From an uncultured Eubacterium sp. (GTDB taxonomy: Bacteria; Bacillota_A; Clostridia; Lachnospirales; Lachnospiraceae): a stretch of DNA of 5,162 bases. The position numbers and the translations under genes were made by a program. Below the pieces are notes generated by a model. It did no database searches and was not told the origin of the DNA. It was given only the letters and a program-made list of their open reading frames with translations. Each line of letters begins with the position of its first letter. The stretch's first letter is position 1. Below, in pieces: positions 1 through 5,145 of the stretch. The stretch is from contig CAQBGY010000197.1 in assembly GCA_948759685.1 (NCBI GenBank), positions 1 through 5,162 of the forward strand, read 5' to 3'.

Positions 1-77
1 ACCTTTTCAGAATACTTTCGATTCAGTTTTTACAGAATTTTTTTCATACTCTCGCGACTGCTCTTTTGAATTACAGT

Positions 78-968
78 TTAATTATATACTATTGCTTCTG
101 AAATAATACATCTAAAAAAGTCTTTTCCAGTGCCAGTAATCGTCAATGTAGAACAATTATTAATTGGAATATCTACATCAATCGTCTCAGTATAAATATT
201 GATTGTTGGCGATGTGTAAATTATATCCTCATCTGCTTTTATTGTTATAATACCACTAATCTTTTTATCTCCTTCATTAAATGAAGATAGTTTGAACTTT
301 AAATAACTGTAGTTTTTGCTTAAATTATATGTAACATTCCCACCTCTCATCCATAAAACCAGTGCTTTAGTACAAGTATTTCCAAGTGAATCATTAATTG
401 CATCCTCATAATCGCAACTAAATGAATCTGTAACCCATTGGTCAAACAAATTAGCTTTTTCAGCAATAACTTTACCTATAAATAAAGTATTATCTTTAAT
501 AGTAAAATTCTGACCATCAGGAATTAAACTTTCCACAATTTCTCTTGAAAAGTAGTCTCTTCCATCAATAGATACCATAGAGTTATTTTTGTTTATAGGA
601 ATATCTTGTACATCAATTAATAATGATAGATCGTTAAACCTGATCTCTGGTAGTTCGTTTGTTTTTGATTGTAATGCATTTATCTGATAATTCGCTTCTG
701 ACAAATCACTAAAATATTTTGAATTCTGTTCCAATAAAGATTGATTTTGAGATTGTAGTCTCTGGTACTCGTCAACCAAATCTTTTATACTATTAATTGT
801 GACTTGGTTATCATTGCCAGTGACATTTATCACGTTGCCCATGACTGACTGGATTTCATTCTGGATATTCTTTTGTTCCGATGATTTACCGTATCCCATT
901 CCGCCTATGAATCCGGTTATTATTGTCGCTACTCCTGTTATTAATGCCGCTTTTATTGTTTTATTCAT
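78..968 (-). CDS. Membrane-anchored coiled-coil protein with NPCBM-like C-terminal domain
   Basis: Predicted 296-aa protein. A single hydrophobic helix (about residues 7-27, Gly-rich) follows a short Lys-containing N-terminus, so it is likely a signal anchor with the rest outside the cell. An Asn/Gly-rich stretch (about 43-60) follows, then a short Gln/Leu coiled coil (about 62-103). Residues 120-165 read like a small stalk-type domain (SIDGRDYFSREIVESL, then TLFIGK). Residues 172-296 are beta-rich and resemble NPCBM/NEW2 carbohydrate-binding modules (LKFKLSSF, DEDIIYTS, DVDIP, LTITG). An upstream in-frame ATG at 983 is rejected because its first codons are themselves the Shine-Dalgarno sequence for the ATG at 968. 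The gene is divergent from a related gene at 1136. A role in binding surface glycans is inferred from the domain resemblance only. No catalytic motif is seen, and no clear terminator lies in the 77 bases downstream. Confidence 0.8.
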   Translation of the reverse strand: MNKTIKAALITGVATIITGFIGGMGYGKSSEQKNIQNEIQSVMGNVINVTGNDNQVTINSIKDLVDEYQRLQSQNQSLLEQNSKYFSDLSEANYQINALQSKTNELPEIRFNDLSLLIDVQDIPINKNNSMVSIDGRDYFSREIVESLIPDGQNFTIKDNTLFIGKVIAEKANLFDQWVTDSFSCDYEDAINDSLGNTCTKALVLWMRGGNVTYNLSKNYSYLKFKLSSFNEGDKKISGIITIKADEDIIYTSPTINIYTETIDVDIPINNCSTLTITGTGKDFFRCIISEAIVYN

Positions 969-972
969 ACGA

Positions 973-981
973 CTCCTCCTC
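973..981 (-). promoter_or_regulatory. Strong Shine-Dalgarno fixing the start at 968
   Basis: On the minus strand GAGGAGGAG lies 5-6 bases before the ATG at 968-966. It overlaps an in-frame ATG at 983, which would otherwise add five residues (MRRSR). The perfect AGGAGG and its spacing favour the downstream start. Confidence 0.8.
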
Positions 982-1002
982 ATATTTGTAGTATGTTTAC
1001 AG

Positions 1003-1038
1003 ATATTTTATCATAACTTGTAAAATTTGGGTATGCAA
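1003..1038 (-). promoter_or_regulatory. Sigma-A-type promoter of the leftward coiled-coil gene
   Basis: On the minus strand TTGCAT (1038-1033) and TATGAT (1015-1010) are separated by exactly 17 bases, a near-consensus vegetative promoter. Transcription would begin near 1003, giving a leader of about 35 bases before the ATG at 968. Its -35 box overlaps the left end of the element used by the opposite promoter (1035-1063), so a factor bound there could affect both genes. Confidence 0.6.
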
Positions 1039-1080
1039 AACTATGTTCTGGTAGAAATATGTTCCATCATGTAGTATACT
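1035..1080 (+). promoter_or_regulatory. Promoter of the rightward coiled-coil gene with non-canonical upstream element
   Basis: A good -10 box, TATACT, lies at 1075-1080. No TTGACA-like -35 is present at the right distance. Instead there are blocks GCAAA (1035-1039), TATGTT (1042-1047) and GGTAGAA (1050-1056), with a second TATGTTC at 1058-1064. The same three blocks, with identical spacing to the -10 box, precede the MazF-like gene (3526-3571). Transcription would start near 1087. The missing -35 suggests activator dependence or an unusual sigma factor; this is inference. Confidence 0.55.
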
Positions 1081-1122
1081 GTAATTAATTAATAGATTAT
1101 ATATAAAATATATTATATGATT

Positions 1123-1126
1123 GGAG
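1123..1126 (+). promoter_or_regulatory. Shine-Dalgarno that decides the start at 1136
   Basis: GGAG lies 9 bases before the ATG at 1136. A TTG at 1121 is in frame but overlaps this site and has no ribosome binding site of its own, so 1136 is the better start. Confidence 0.6.
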
Positions 1127-1135
1127 CGTGCGAAA

Positions 1136-2047
1136 ATGAACAAGAAAGCAAATGCCACTATCATTGCTGCTTTAATAGGTGGTATATGTGCTATTATTGC
1201 AGCTATTATAGGCAATAACGCTGGGAAAGAAAACGCCACTAAAGATATAATTAATCAAGTCACAAATAATGTTAATATAGATAGTATAGATGAACTAATT
1301 ACCGAATATAAACAAATAATCAATGATTTGTCAGAAATAAAAGAAAAAAACTTAGAATTAGAATCAGAAAATAAATCATTGGTTAGTGAAAATGAAATTT
1401 TAAATAGCAAAAATGAATCTTTAAATGCTCAAAAAGAACAATATTTATCTTCATCAAATAACAACTCAATCTTAAAAGATGAAAATGAATCTTTAAAAAA
1501 TGAAATAAATGAATTGAGAAGTGAAATACAATCATTAAAAAATAATAATCAAGAGCAAGAAACACAAAATGCCCCTGATTTGTCATCTTCGGATATTCAA
1601 TTTGGGGAAAAAGTAAGTATTTTTGATATGGAAACATTTAGAGGAGGGAATGGTTGGGAAATTGCAACTTACAAATCTGATTATACTGATACCTATGGAA
1701 ATGAATATATACCTTCATATATTGCGCAACACTATGCCTCCGAAAAAAATGATAGATTCATGCCTACATATTTATTAGATAAAAAATATTCTATATGTGA
1801 AGGACAAATTGCGTGGACTAAAAGATGTAAAAATTCTGATGAAAAAGCATGGATTGATTTTTATTCTGATGATAAATTAATATATTCTACCGATAAAATT
1901 ACGGCAACTGATAGAGCATTGAATTTTAGTTTTTCTATAGAGAATTTGGATACACTTACTATAATCCAAAATAGTACCAAAGAAGCCGATCTTGATTTTG
2001 CCAATTATGTATATATAATATATCCATATTTGAATTTAGTTGAGTAA
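1136..2047 (+). CDS. Membrane-anchored coiled-coil protein with NPCBM-like C-terminal domain (second paralogue)
   Basis: Predicted 303-aa protein with the same plan as its divergent neighbour. A hydrophobic Ala/Ile/Gly helix (about residues 8-27) is followed by an Asn-rich segment ending NNVNIDSIDELITEY (44-58), which matches VTINSIKDLVDEY in the other protein. A long Glu/Lys/Asn/Leu coiled coil follows (about 51-140), with a serine/asparagine break near 105-111. The C-terminal domain (about 155-303) is beta-rich, with DDKLIYSTDKI, FSFSIENLDTLTII and a final hydrophobic strand, like the end of NPCBM modules. Cys220 and Cys231 could pair if the domain is extracellular. The coiled coil is about twice as long as in the neighbour, which could give a taller stalk. 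A surface role is inferred; a cytoplasmic scaffold or sensor is the alternative. It is a single-gene unit with its own promoter and terminator. Confidence 0.8.
   Translation: MNKKANATIIAALIGGICAIIAAIIGNNAGKENATKDIINQVTNNVNIDSIDELITEYKQIINDLSEIKEKNLELESENKSLVSENEILNSKNESLNAQKEQYLSSSNNNSILKDENESLKNEINELRSEIQSLKNNNQEQETQNAPDLSSSDIQFGEKVSIFDMETFRGGNGWEIATYKSDYTDTYGNEYIPSYIAQHYASEKNDRFMPTYLLDKKYSICEGQIAWTKRCKNSDEKAWIDFYSDDKLIYSTDKITATDRALNFSFSIENLDTLTIIQNSTKEADLDFANYVYIIYPYLNLVE
1410..1497 (+). repeat. Two copies of a 16-bp direct repeat in the coiled-coil region
   Basis: AAAATGAATCTTTAAA occurs exactly at 1410-1425 and 1482-1497, 72 bases (24 codons) apart and in the same reading frame, each encoding Asn-Glu-Ser-Leu. 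It probably reflects internal duplication in the coiled coil, or low-complexity codon use. Confidence 0.5.
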
Positions 2048-2055
2048 ATTTACGC

Positions 2056-2083
2056 AAAGAGACACCAACTAAGGTGTCTTTTT
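2056..2083 (+). terminator. Rho-independent terminator after the rightward coiled-coil gene
   Basis: Stem AAAGAGACACC (2056-2066), loop AACTAA, stem GGTGTCTTTTT (2073-2083): 11 pairs with one G-U, merging into a T-run, nine bases past the stop codon. Read on the other strand it still forms a hairpin, but with a poorer U-tract, so it may also partly stop the leftward gene ending at 2125. Confidence 0.9.
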
Positions 2084-2124
2084 AGTTATTCAACATATAT
2101 GCATACTTATTATCATATTAACTA

Positions 2125-2709
2125 TTATTTGCTCATTTTTGATTTAAATTGATTTATTGACATTCGATGCTCTTTTATACATTCTTTATACATTGGGAAT
2201 ATTATTTCTCGTTCTTTTGCTGTAAAAGGATTTCCACATTTATATATTCTACGAAATTTATTAACATTAAGTGCTATATGATTTTGTGTATCAGCTTCTA
2301 ATATGATGTATTGTTCATTAGGGCAAAGTTTATGTGTTAATCCTTCAAATGTATAATCATTTGTCCAGTGCGAAATCATTCCATGATACTCTATATCTGG
2401 CAATTTTAATGAGTAACCTTCTTCTACTGTATCATCTTTTTCAATTATTGAGTGGATAATACGATATAATTTACCTTGATACTTCCACGAATTAACAAAT
2501 GACATATTTAATTCCTTAGGACACCTATCTAAATATTGCTCAGTTTGTTTTAGCAAAAGACCAATAAACCCATCATAAAATTTTAATTCGTCTATGTTAT
2601 ATCCAGAATTTTCACTCAATGGTATCTCTGTCCAGCCATTAAGAAATTGTTTTAGAATTTCTAACCATTGTTCGTCACTGAAATGAATACTAGGCATATC
2701 AATTATCAT
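2125..2709 (-). CDS. Uncharacterised protein, possibly ADP-ribosyltransferase-like
   Basis: Predicted 194-aa soluble protein, with no signal peptide or membrane helix. AAGGAG lies six bases before the ATG, which supports the start. I do not recognise the family with confidence. The first 75 residues look helical. From residue 80 the motif order resembles ADP-ribosyltransferase folds of the R-S-E type: LYRII (Arg83), then ISHWTND (113-118) where the S-T-S strand would be, then KEREIIFP (165-172) where the catalytic ExE/EVLFP strand would be, with Glu166 and Glu168 as candidate catalytic acids. If correct, it would transfer ADP-ribose from NAD to a target and could act as a toxin or effector. 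The central S-T-S motif is imperfect (SHWT), so an inactive or unrelated fold is possible. It is monocistronic, with a palindrome in its upstream region. No immunity gene is evident. Confidence 0.75.
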   Translation of the reverse strand: MIIDMPSIHFSDEQWLEILKQFLNGWTEIPLSENSGYNIDELKFYDGFIGLLLKQTEQYLDRCPKELNMSFVNSWKYQGKLYRIIHSIIEKDDTVEEGYSLKLPDIEYHGMISHWTNDYTFEGLTHKLCPNEQYIILEADTQNHIALNVNKFRRIYKCGNPFTAKEREIIFPMYKECIKEHRMSINQFKSKMSK

Positions 2710-2745
2710 ATTTTACTCCTTTTGTGATTCAGTTATTAAATTCAT

Positions 2746-2768
2746 GATAGTTTACGCATATAACTATC
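2746..2768. promoter_or_regulatory. 23-bp palindrome, candidate operator of the ART-like gene
   Basis: Arms GATAGTT (2746-2752) and AACTATC (2762-2768) are perfect inverted repeats around a 9-base centre, 37 bases upstream of the start at 2709. On the minus strand TTATAT or TATATG inside it, with TTTAAT/TTAATC 17 bases further upstream, could be a weak promoter overlapped by the palindrome, a typical repressor arrangement. The binding protein is unknown. The XRE-S24 repressor in this window is one candidate. Confidence 0.5.
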
Positions 2769-2870
2769 CTTTAGAAAGTGATTAAATAAAAAATGAAAAA
2801 ATATTGGATTCTTGGATTTATAATCAGATATAAAACCTTTATCTCTGCATTAAAATTATGTATCTTTTAT

Positions 2871-2936
2871 AAAAAAAGTTTATCCTTCAATACTTTTATT
2901 GAGATGTGGAATTTACATTTTGAAGGAATGGATAAA
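2871..2936 (-). terminator. Probable terminator of the headless S24 gene
   Basis: Read leftward, TTTATCC and CTTCAA (2936-2920) pair with TTGAAGGATAAA (2890-2879), leaving a bulge in the upstream arm. The stem is followed by CTTTTTTT (2878-2871). The loop holds a further small ATGT/ACAT hairpin (2904-2918). The U-tract directly after the stem supports termination; the long loop and bulge make it weaker than the other terminators here. It lies just after the stop codon at 2947. Confidence 0.6.
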
Positions 2937-2946
2937 GTATAATTAT

Positions 2947-3519
2947 TTATTCATGCTCATTTGGTTTAATAATCTTCACAACCTGTCCGATGACTTTATA
3001 ATCATTAGGTGATTTAGCAAAACGGTCGTCGTCAGCATGTTCTTCTCTATTAAGAGAATAAAAGTGTACACAATCTTGTTCTTCTAAAAAATACTTACAT
3101 ATCACTTCATTATTGATTGAAGCTACTACTATTGTTTTGTTTAAATCAGACACACTCACTCTAGGGTTTAGCAGAACAAAAGAATTATCTGGTATGTCTT
3201 CTATTATTAATGTTGGATCGGTATTTATCATACTCTCCCCTTTAATGTGTACTCCAAAAACAGCATTTTGAGGAATATCATTCGTAATAATATTCTGCAT
3301 GGTGAATTTACCATCTCGTCCAGTAATGCCAGCTCCGGCGGCAGCTTGCTGTTCATACACAGGAAAACGATAAATTGTTGTAGGTTCCTCCGGCTTCATT
3401 TTAAATATATGATCCACTATCTCCCTGTCATGGGGAGTTAGGGATTTGTAATGGTCAATGATGTACTGGTCTTCGGGATAGTTGTAACTTATGCCAACAA
3501 TGTTAATAAATAACCTCAC
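2947..3519 (-). CDS. S24/LexA-type autoprotease domain protein lacking its DNA-binding domain
   Basis: Predicted 190-aa protein. Residues 50-185 form a complete S24 self-cleaving domain: Ala-Gly cleavage site at A61-G62 within QQAAAGAG, Ser96 in KGESM, and Lys142 in VICKYF. The cleavage-to-serine distance is 34, as in E. coli LexA. Before it, residues 15-40 (EDQYIIDHYKSLTPHDREIV) match the linker normally found after an XRE helix-turn-helix, but no helix-turn-helix precedes it. The first 14 residues look like non-native sequence. The start is a GTG without a good ribosome binding site, and an in-frame stop lies 36 bases upstream (TAA at 3555-3553). The gene therefore looks 5'-truncated, with the break beside the divergent MazF-like promoter. 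Options are a remnant pseudogene, a UmuD-like stand-alone protease, or a protein that pairs with an intact S24 repressor and modulates it. No umuC partner is present. Confidence 0.75.
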   Translation of the reverse strand: MRLFINIVGISYNYPEDQYIIDHYKSLTPHDREIVDHIFKMKPEEPTTIYRFPVYEQQAAAGAGITGRDGKFTMQNIITNDIPQNAVFGVHIKGESMINTDPTLIIEDIPDNSFVLLNPRVSVSDLNKTIVVASINNEVICKYFLEEQDCVHFYSLNREEHADDDRFAKSPNDYKVIGQVVKIIKPNEHE

Positions 3520-3525
3520 GCCATA

Positions 3526-3571
3526 GCAAATGTATGTTTCGGTAGAATTTAGTTAAAATGTGTCGTATAAT
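3526..3571 (+). promoter_or_regulatory. Promoter of the MazF-like gene with the same upstream element as 1035-1080
   Basis: A perfect -10 box, TATAAT, lies at 3566-3571, with no -35 consensus. Blocks GCAAA (3526-3530), TATGTT (3533-3538) and GGTAGAA (3541-3547) match the promoter at 1035-1080, 22 of 29 positions by eye. GGTAGAA begins exactly 25 bases before the -10 in both. Transcription would start near 3578, about 30 bases ahead of the GTG at 3608. Confidence 0.65.
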
Positions 3572-3594
3572 ATATCATGCATACCAACGATAGC

Positions 3595-3600
3595 GGAGGA
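3595..3600 (+). promoter_or_regulatory. Shine-Dalgarno deciding the GTG start at 3608
   Basis: GGAGGA sits seven bases before GTG at 3608. A more upstream in-frame GTG at 3560 lies before the -10 box (3566-3571), so it could not be in the transcript from that promoter. Confidence 0.8.
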
Positions 3601-3607
3601 CATTTTA

Positions 3608-4237
3608 GTGAATAAATCATATAATATATTAGATATTTCTAAAATAATCGGAAACATCACAAAAGAACTATCTTCTCTTAGTATAAAACTAATGAAAGGA
3701 AAAAACAATATTAATCTTTACGCAAAATTTTTAGAAGAAAATTTAGAGTATGTCAAATGGCTAAATAAGGAATTCGAACTGCGATATGGCGATATCCCGC
3801 CCTACATCAATAAAAGAGAAATTTTTTATGCAGAATTGGGAATAAATTTAGGAAGTGAACAAGGATTAAGAAGACCTGTTGTAGTGTTACAAAACAATGC
3901 TGCTAATGCAAAAAGTGATACTGTTATTGTTGCTCCCGTCACTACTTATGAAAGAGGAGACATTATAACTGACGAAAATGGTGAAATCTTTATAAAATCA
4001 TATAAAGACGGAAAAGAACATTTGAAGAAAATGGGATTTTATAATATATTGGTAAAATTGGAAGATGGATATAAGCAGGAAATTGTCGGATTTATCAATA
4101 TAGGGCATATGAAAGAAATTTCAAAGAAACGTATGTCAAAGTACCCGGTCGCAACAATAACAAAAGAGAATTTTGTTGAGGTTCAGAATGCAATAATAAA
4201 AAATCTGGATTTTTCATTGACAAAAGAGAATGATTGA
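3608..4237 (+). CDS. PemK/MazF-family toxin-like protein with N-terminal extension
   Basis: Predicted 209-aa protein. Residues 68-200 are a PemK/MazF fold: INKREIFYAELG, GSEQGLRRPVVVLQN and TVIVAPVTT follow the order in Bacillus MazF. Arg89 and Thr112 fall exactly 23 residues apart, as do the catalytic Arg25 and Thr48 of B. subtilis MazF, so the active site looks intact. Such enzymes cut single-stranded RNA at short sequences and arrest growth. It is longer than typical MazF (about 115 aa): residues 1-67 form a helical, charged N-terminal extension (EENLEYVKWLNKEFELRYGD). A MazE-type antitoxin is not seen on either side. The gene has its own promoter directly upstream and a GTG start after GGAGGA. 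The extension may hold the protein inactive or bind a partner; this is inference. Confidence 0.85.
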   Translation: MNKSYNILDISKIIGNITKELSSLSIKLMKGKNNINLYAKFLEENLEYVKWLNKEFELRYGDIPPYINKREIFYAELGINLGSEQGLRRPVVVLQNNAANAKSDTVIVAPVTTYERGDIITDENGEIFIKSYKDGKEHLKKMGFYNILVKLEDGYKQEIVGFINIGHMKEISKKRMSKYPVATITKENFVEVQNAIIKNLDFSLTKEND

Positions 4238-4266
4238 TATATGATATAAACATACTATATGAGAGT

Positions 4267-4286
4267 GTTGATGTCTTCACATCGAC
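4267..4286. repeat. Small hairpin/palindrome 1
   Basis: Eight-base arms GTTGATGT and ACATCGAC around CTTC, with one G-U pair. There is no T-run after it, so it is not a terminator by itself. It shares arm length, loop size and TTC loop with the hairpin at 4311-4330. It lies in the untranslated region after the MazF-like gene. Confidence 0.5.
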
Positions 4287-4310
4287 CAATAATGACTATA
4301 TTTAGTGTGT

Positions 4311-4330
4311 GACGATATTTTCATATTGTC
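4311..4330. repeat. Small hairpin/palindrome 2
   Basis: Eight-base arms GACGATAT and ATATTGTC around TTTC, with one G-U pair. It matches the hairpin at 4267-4286 at 13 of 20 positions, and two of the arm differences are compensatory (T-A to A-T, G-C to A-T). It could be an RNA structure or a protein-binding palindrome. The terminator at 4332 follows directly. Confidence 0.5.
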
Positions 4331-4331
4331 C

Positions 4332-4366
4332 CTAAAAAACATCTGTGTTATGCAGATGTTTTTTAG
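4332..4366. terminator. Bidirectional rho-independent terminator
   Basis: Perfect 14-bp stem, CTAAAAAACATCTG (4332-4345) with CAGATGTTTTTTAG (4353-4366), and a 7-base loop. Runs of six A and six T flank the core on the two sides, so it works in both directions. It serves the rightward MazF-like gene (ending 4237) and the leftward repressor gene (ending 4393). Confidence 0.92.
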
Positions 4367-4392
4367 TTGTTCTAATACTAATCTTCTACTGC

Positions 4393-5145
4393 CTAAGACA
4401 ATATTCGTCCAATACAATGTATATTTATTGCGTTCTTATAATCAATGTCTGGATCACCTTCGCTGCCATTCATAGAATGTAAATATTTGCTTCCGTCTTC
4501 TCGCTGCATAAGTTGCTTGCAATATATTTTTGTATTTAGGTGATCATCAGTAACAGAAAATATCCCATAATCAGATGGAGCACATTCCGAACCATTTTGG
4601 ATAAATACTATCTGTTTATCAAAAAATATATCTTCCATGCTGTGACCATCAATAATTATGCCATGAGTTGCTCCATTTGGAATAGCCGAGTCTTCAAAAT
4701 AAATGAGTCTTAAATCTCGATTTGATTCATCTTTTATTTTTCCAATACCAGCAGATGCTTTTTGAGGGCATACATAAAGATGATTTGAATCACCAGAATA
4801 CATGGGAAATTCTATTACTTTATTGACATCATACTCTCCTATTTCCAATATAAAATCTACTATTCTCTGTTTGTCAGAATTATTCAGATTCTTGTATGCT
4901 GAGAGTATTTTCTTCTCTTCCGGGGTTATCTCTTTGCCGTTGTTATATTTTTTACCTGTGATAATATAGCTTATGTCACCAAGACATTCACACACCCTTA
5001 TGAAATCATATACTTTGCTTAAATTCTCATCACTTTCATAACGGGAAATCGCTTTAGCTCCACAATGTAATTTTTCAGCCAATTCATCTTGTGTAAGTCC
5101 ATTTTTAATTCTCATTTCCCGTAGTCTTGATCCAATATCTTTCAT
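4393..5145 (-). CDS. XRE-family repressor with S24 self-cleaving domain
   Basis: Predicted 250-aa LexA/CI-type repressor. Residues 5-63 are an XRE helix-turn-helix (GSRLREMRIKNGLTQDELAE, then AISRYES) that binds DNA as a dimer. A linker (ITPEEKKILSAYKNLNNSDKQRIVDF, 73-98) follows. The C-terminal S24 peptidase domain has cleavage site A132-G133 in ASAGIG, catalytic Ser169 in DGHSME and Lys210 in KIYCKQL. In this family RecA bound to single-stranded DNA triggers self-cleavage, which removes repression during DNA damage. The start is ATG after AGAGGTGG at seven bases. The promoter lies beyond the right edge. The length fits prophage and mobile-element repressors better than chromosomal LexA. Its targets are unknown; nearby palindromes and toxin-like genes are candidates. 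Confidence 0.93.
   Translation of the reverse strand: MKDIGSRLREMRIKNGLTQDELAEKLHCGAKAISRYESDENLSKVYDFIRVCECLGDISYIITGKKYNNGKEITPEEKKILSAYKNLNNSDKQRIVDFILEIGEYDVNKVIEFPMYSGDSNHLYVCPQKASAGIGKIKDESNRDLRLIYFEDSAIPNGATHGIIIDGHSMEDIFFDKQIVFIQNGSECAPSDYGIFSVTDDHLNTKIYCKQLMQREDGSKYLHSMNGSEGDPDIDYKNAINIHCIGRILS

Noticed and set aside
1..77. Short open stretches on both strands at the left edge, including a plus-strand run ending at a stop at 67-69
   Set aside because: About 22 codons, no start or ribosome site visible, and no recognisable family. Cannot be supported without more sequence.
799..1023. Plus-strand frame opposite the leftward coiled-coil gene, rich in hydrophobic residues
   Set aside because: Reverse shadow of the membrane helix coding region, without its own ribosome site.
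1048..1066. Possible LexA (SOS) box in the TATGTTC repeats
   Set aside because: The right half GTTC fits, but the left half GAAC of the Bacillus-type box is absent at proper spacing.
3397..3399. ATG at 3399 (Met41) as an alternative start of the headless S24 protein
   Set aside because: No ribosome site precedes it and the family linker sequence extends upstream of it, so the longer frame is kept, though the true start is uncertain.
3560..3607. GTG at 3560 as start of the MazF-like protein
   Set aside because: It lies upstream of the -10 box at 3566-3571 and lacks a ribosome site; GTG at 3608 has GGAGGA seven bases ahead.
989..4257. An 11-base match, TAGTATGTTTA at 989-999 and its reverse complement at 4247-4257
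   Set aside because: Short and AT-rich, so chance is likely. The two contexts (leader of one gene, trailer of another) do not suggest a shared site.
4259..4312. A 17-codon reading frame starting at ATG 4259, with a second ATG at 4271 after GAGAG
   Set aside because: It lies across the hairpins, has a weak ribosome site and no recognisable peptide. Probably chance.
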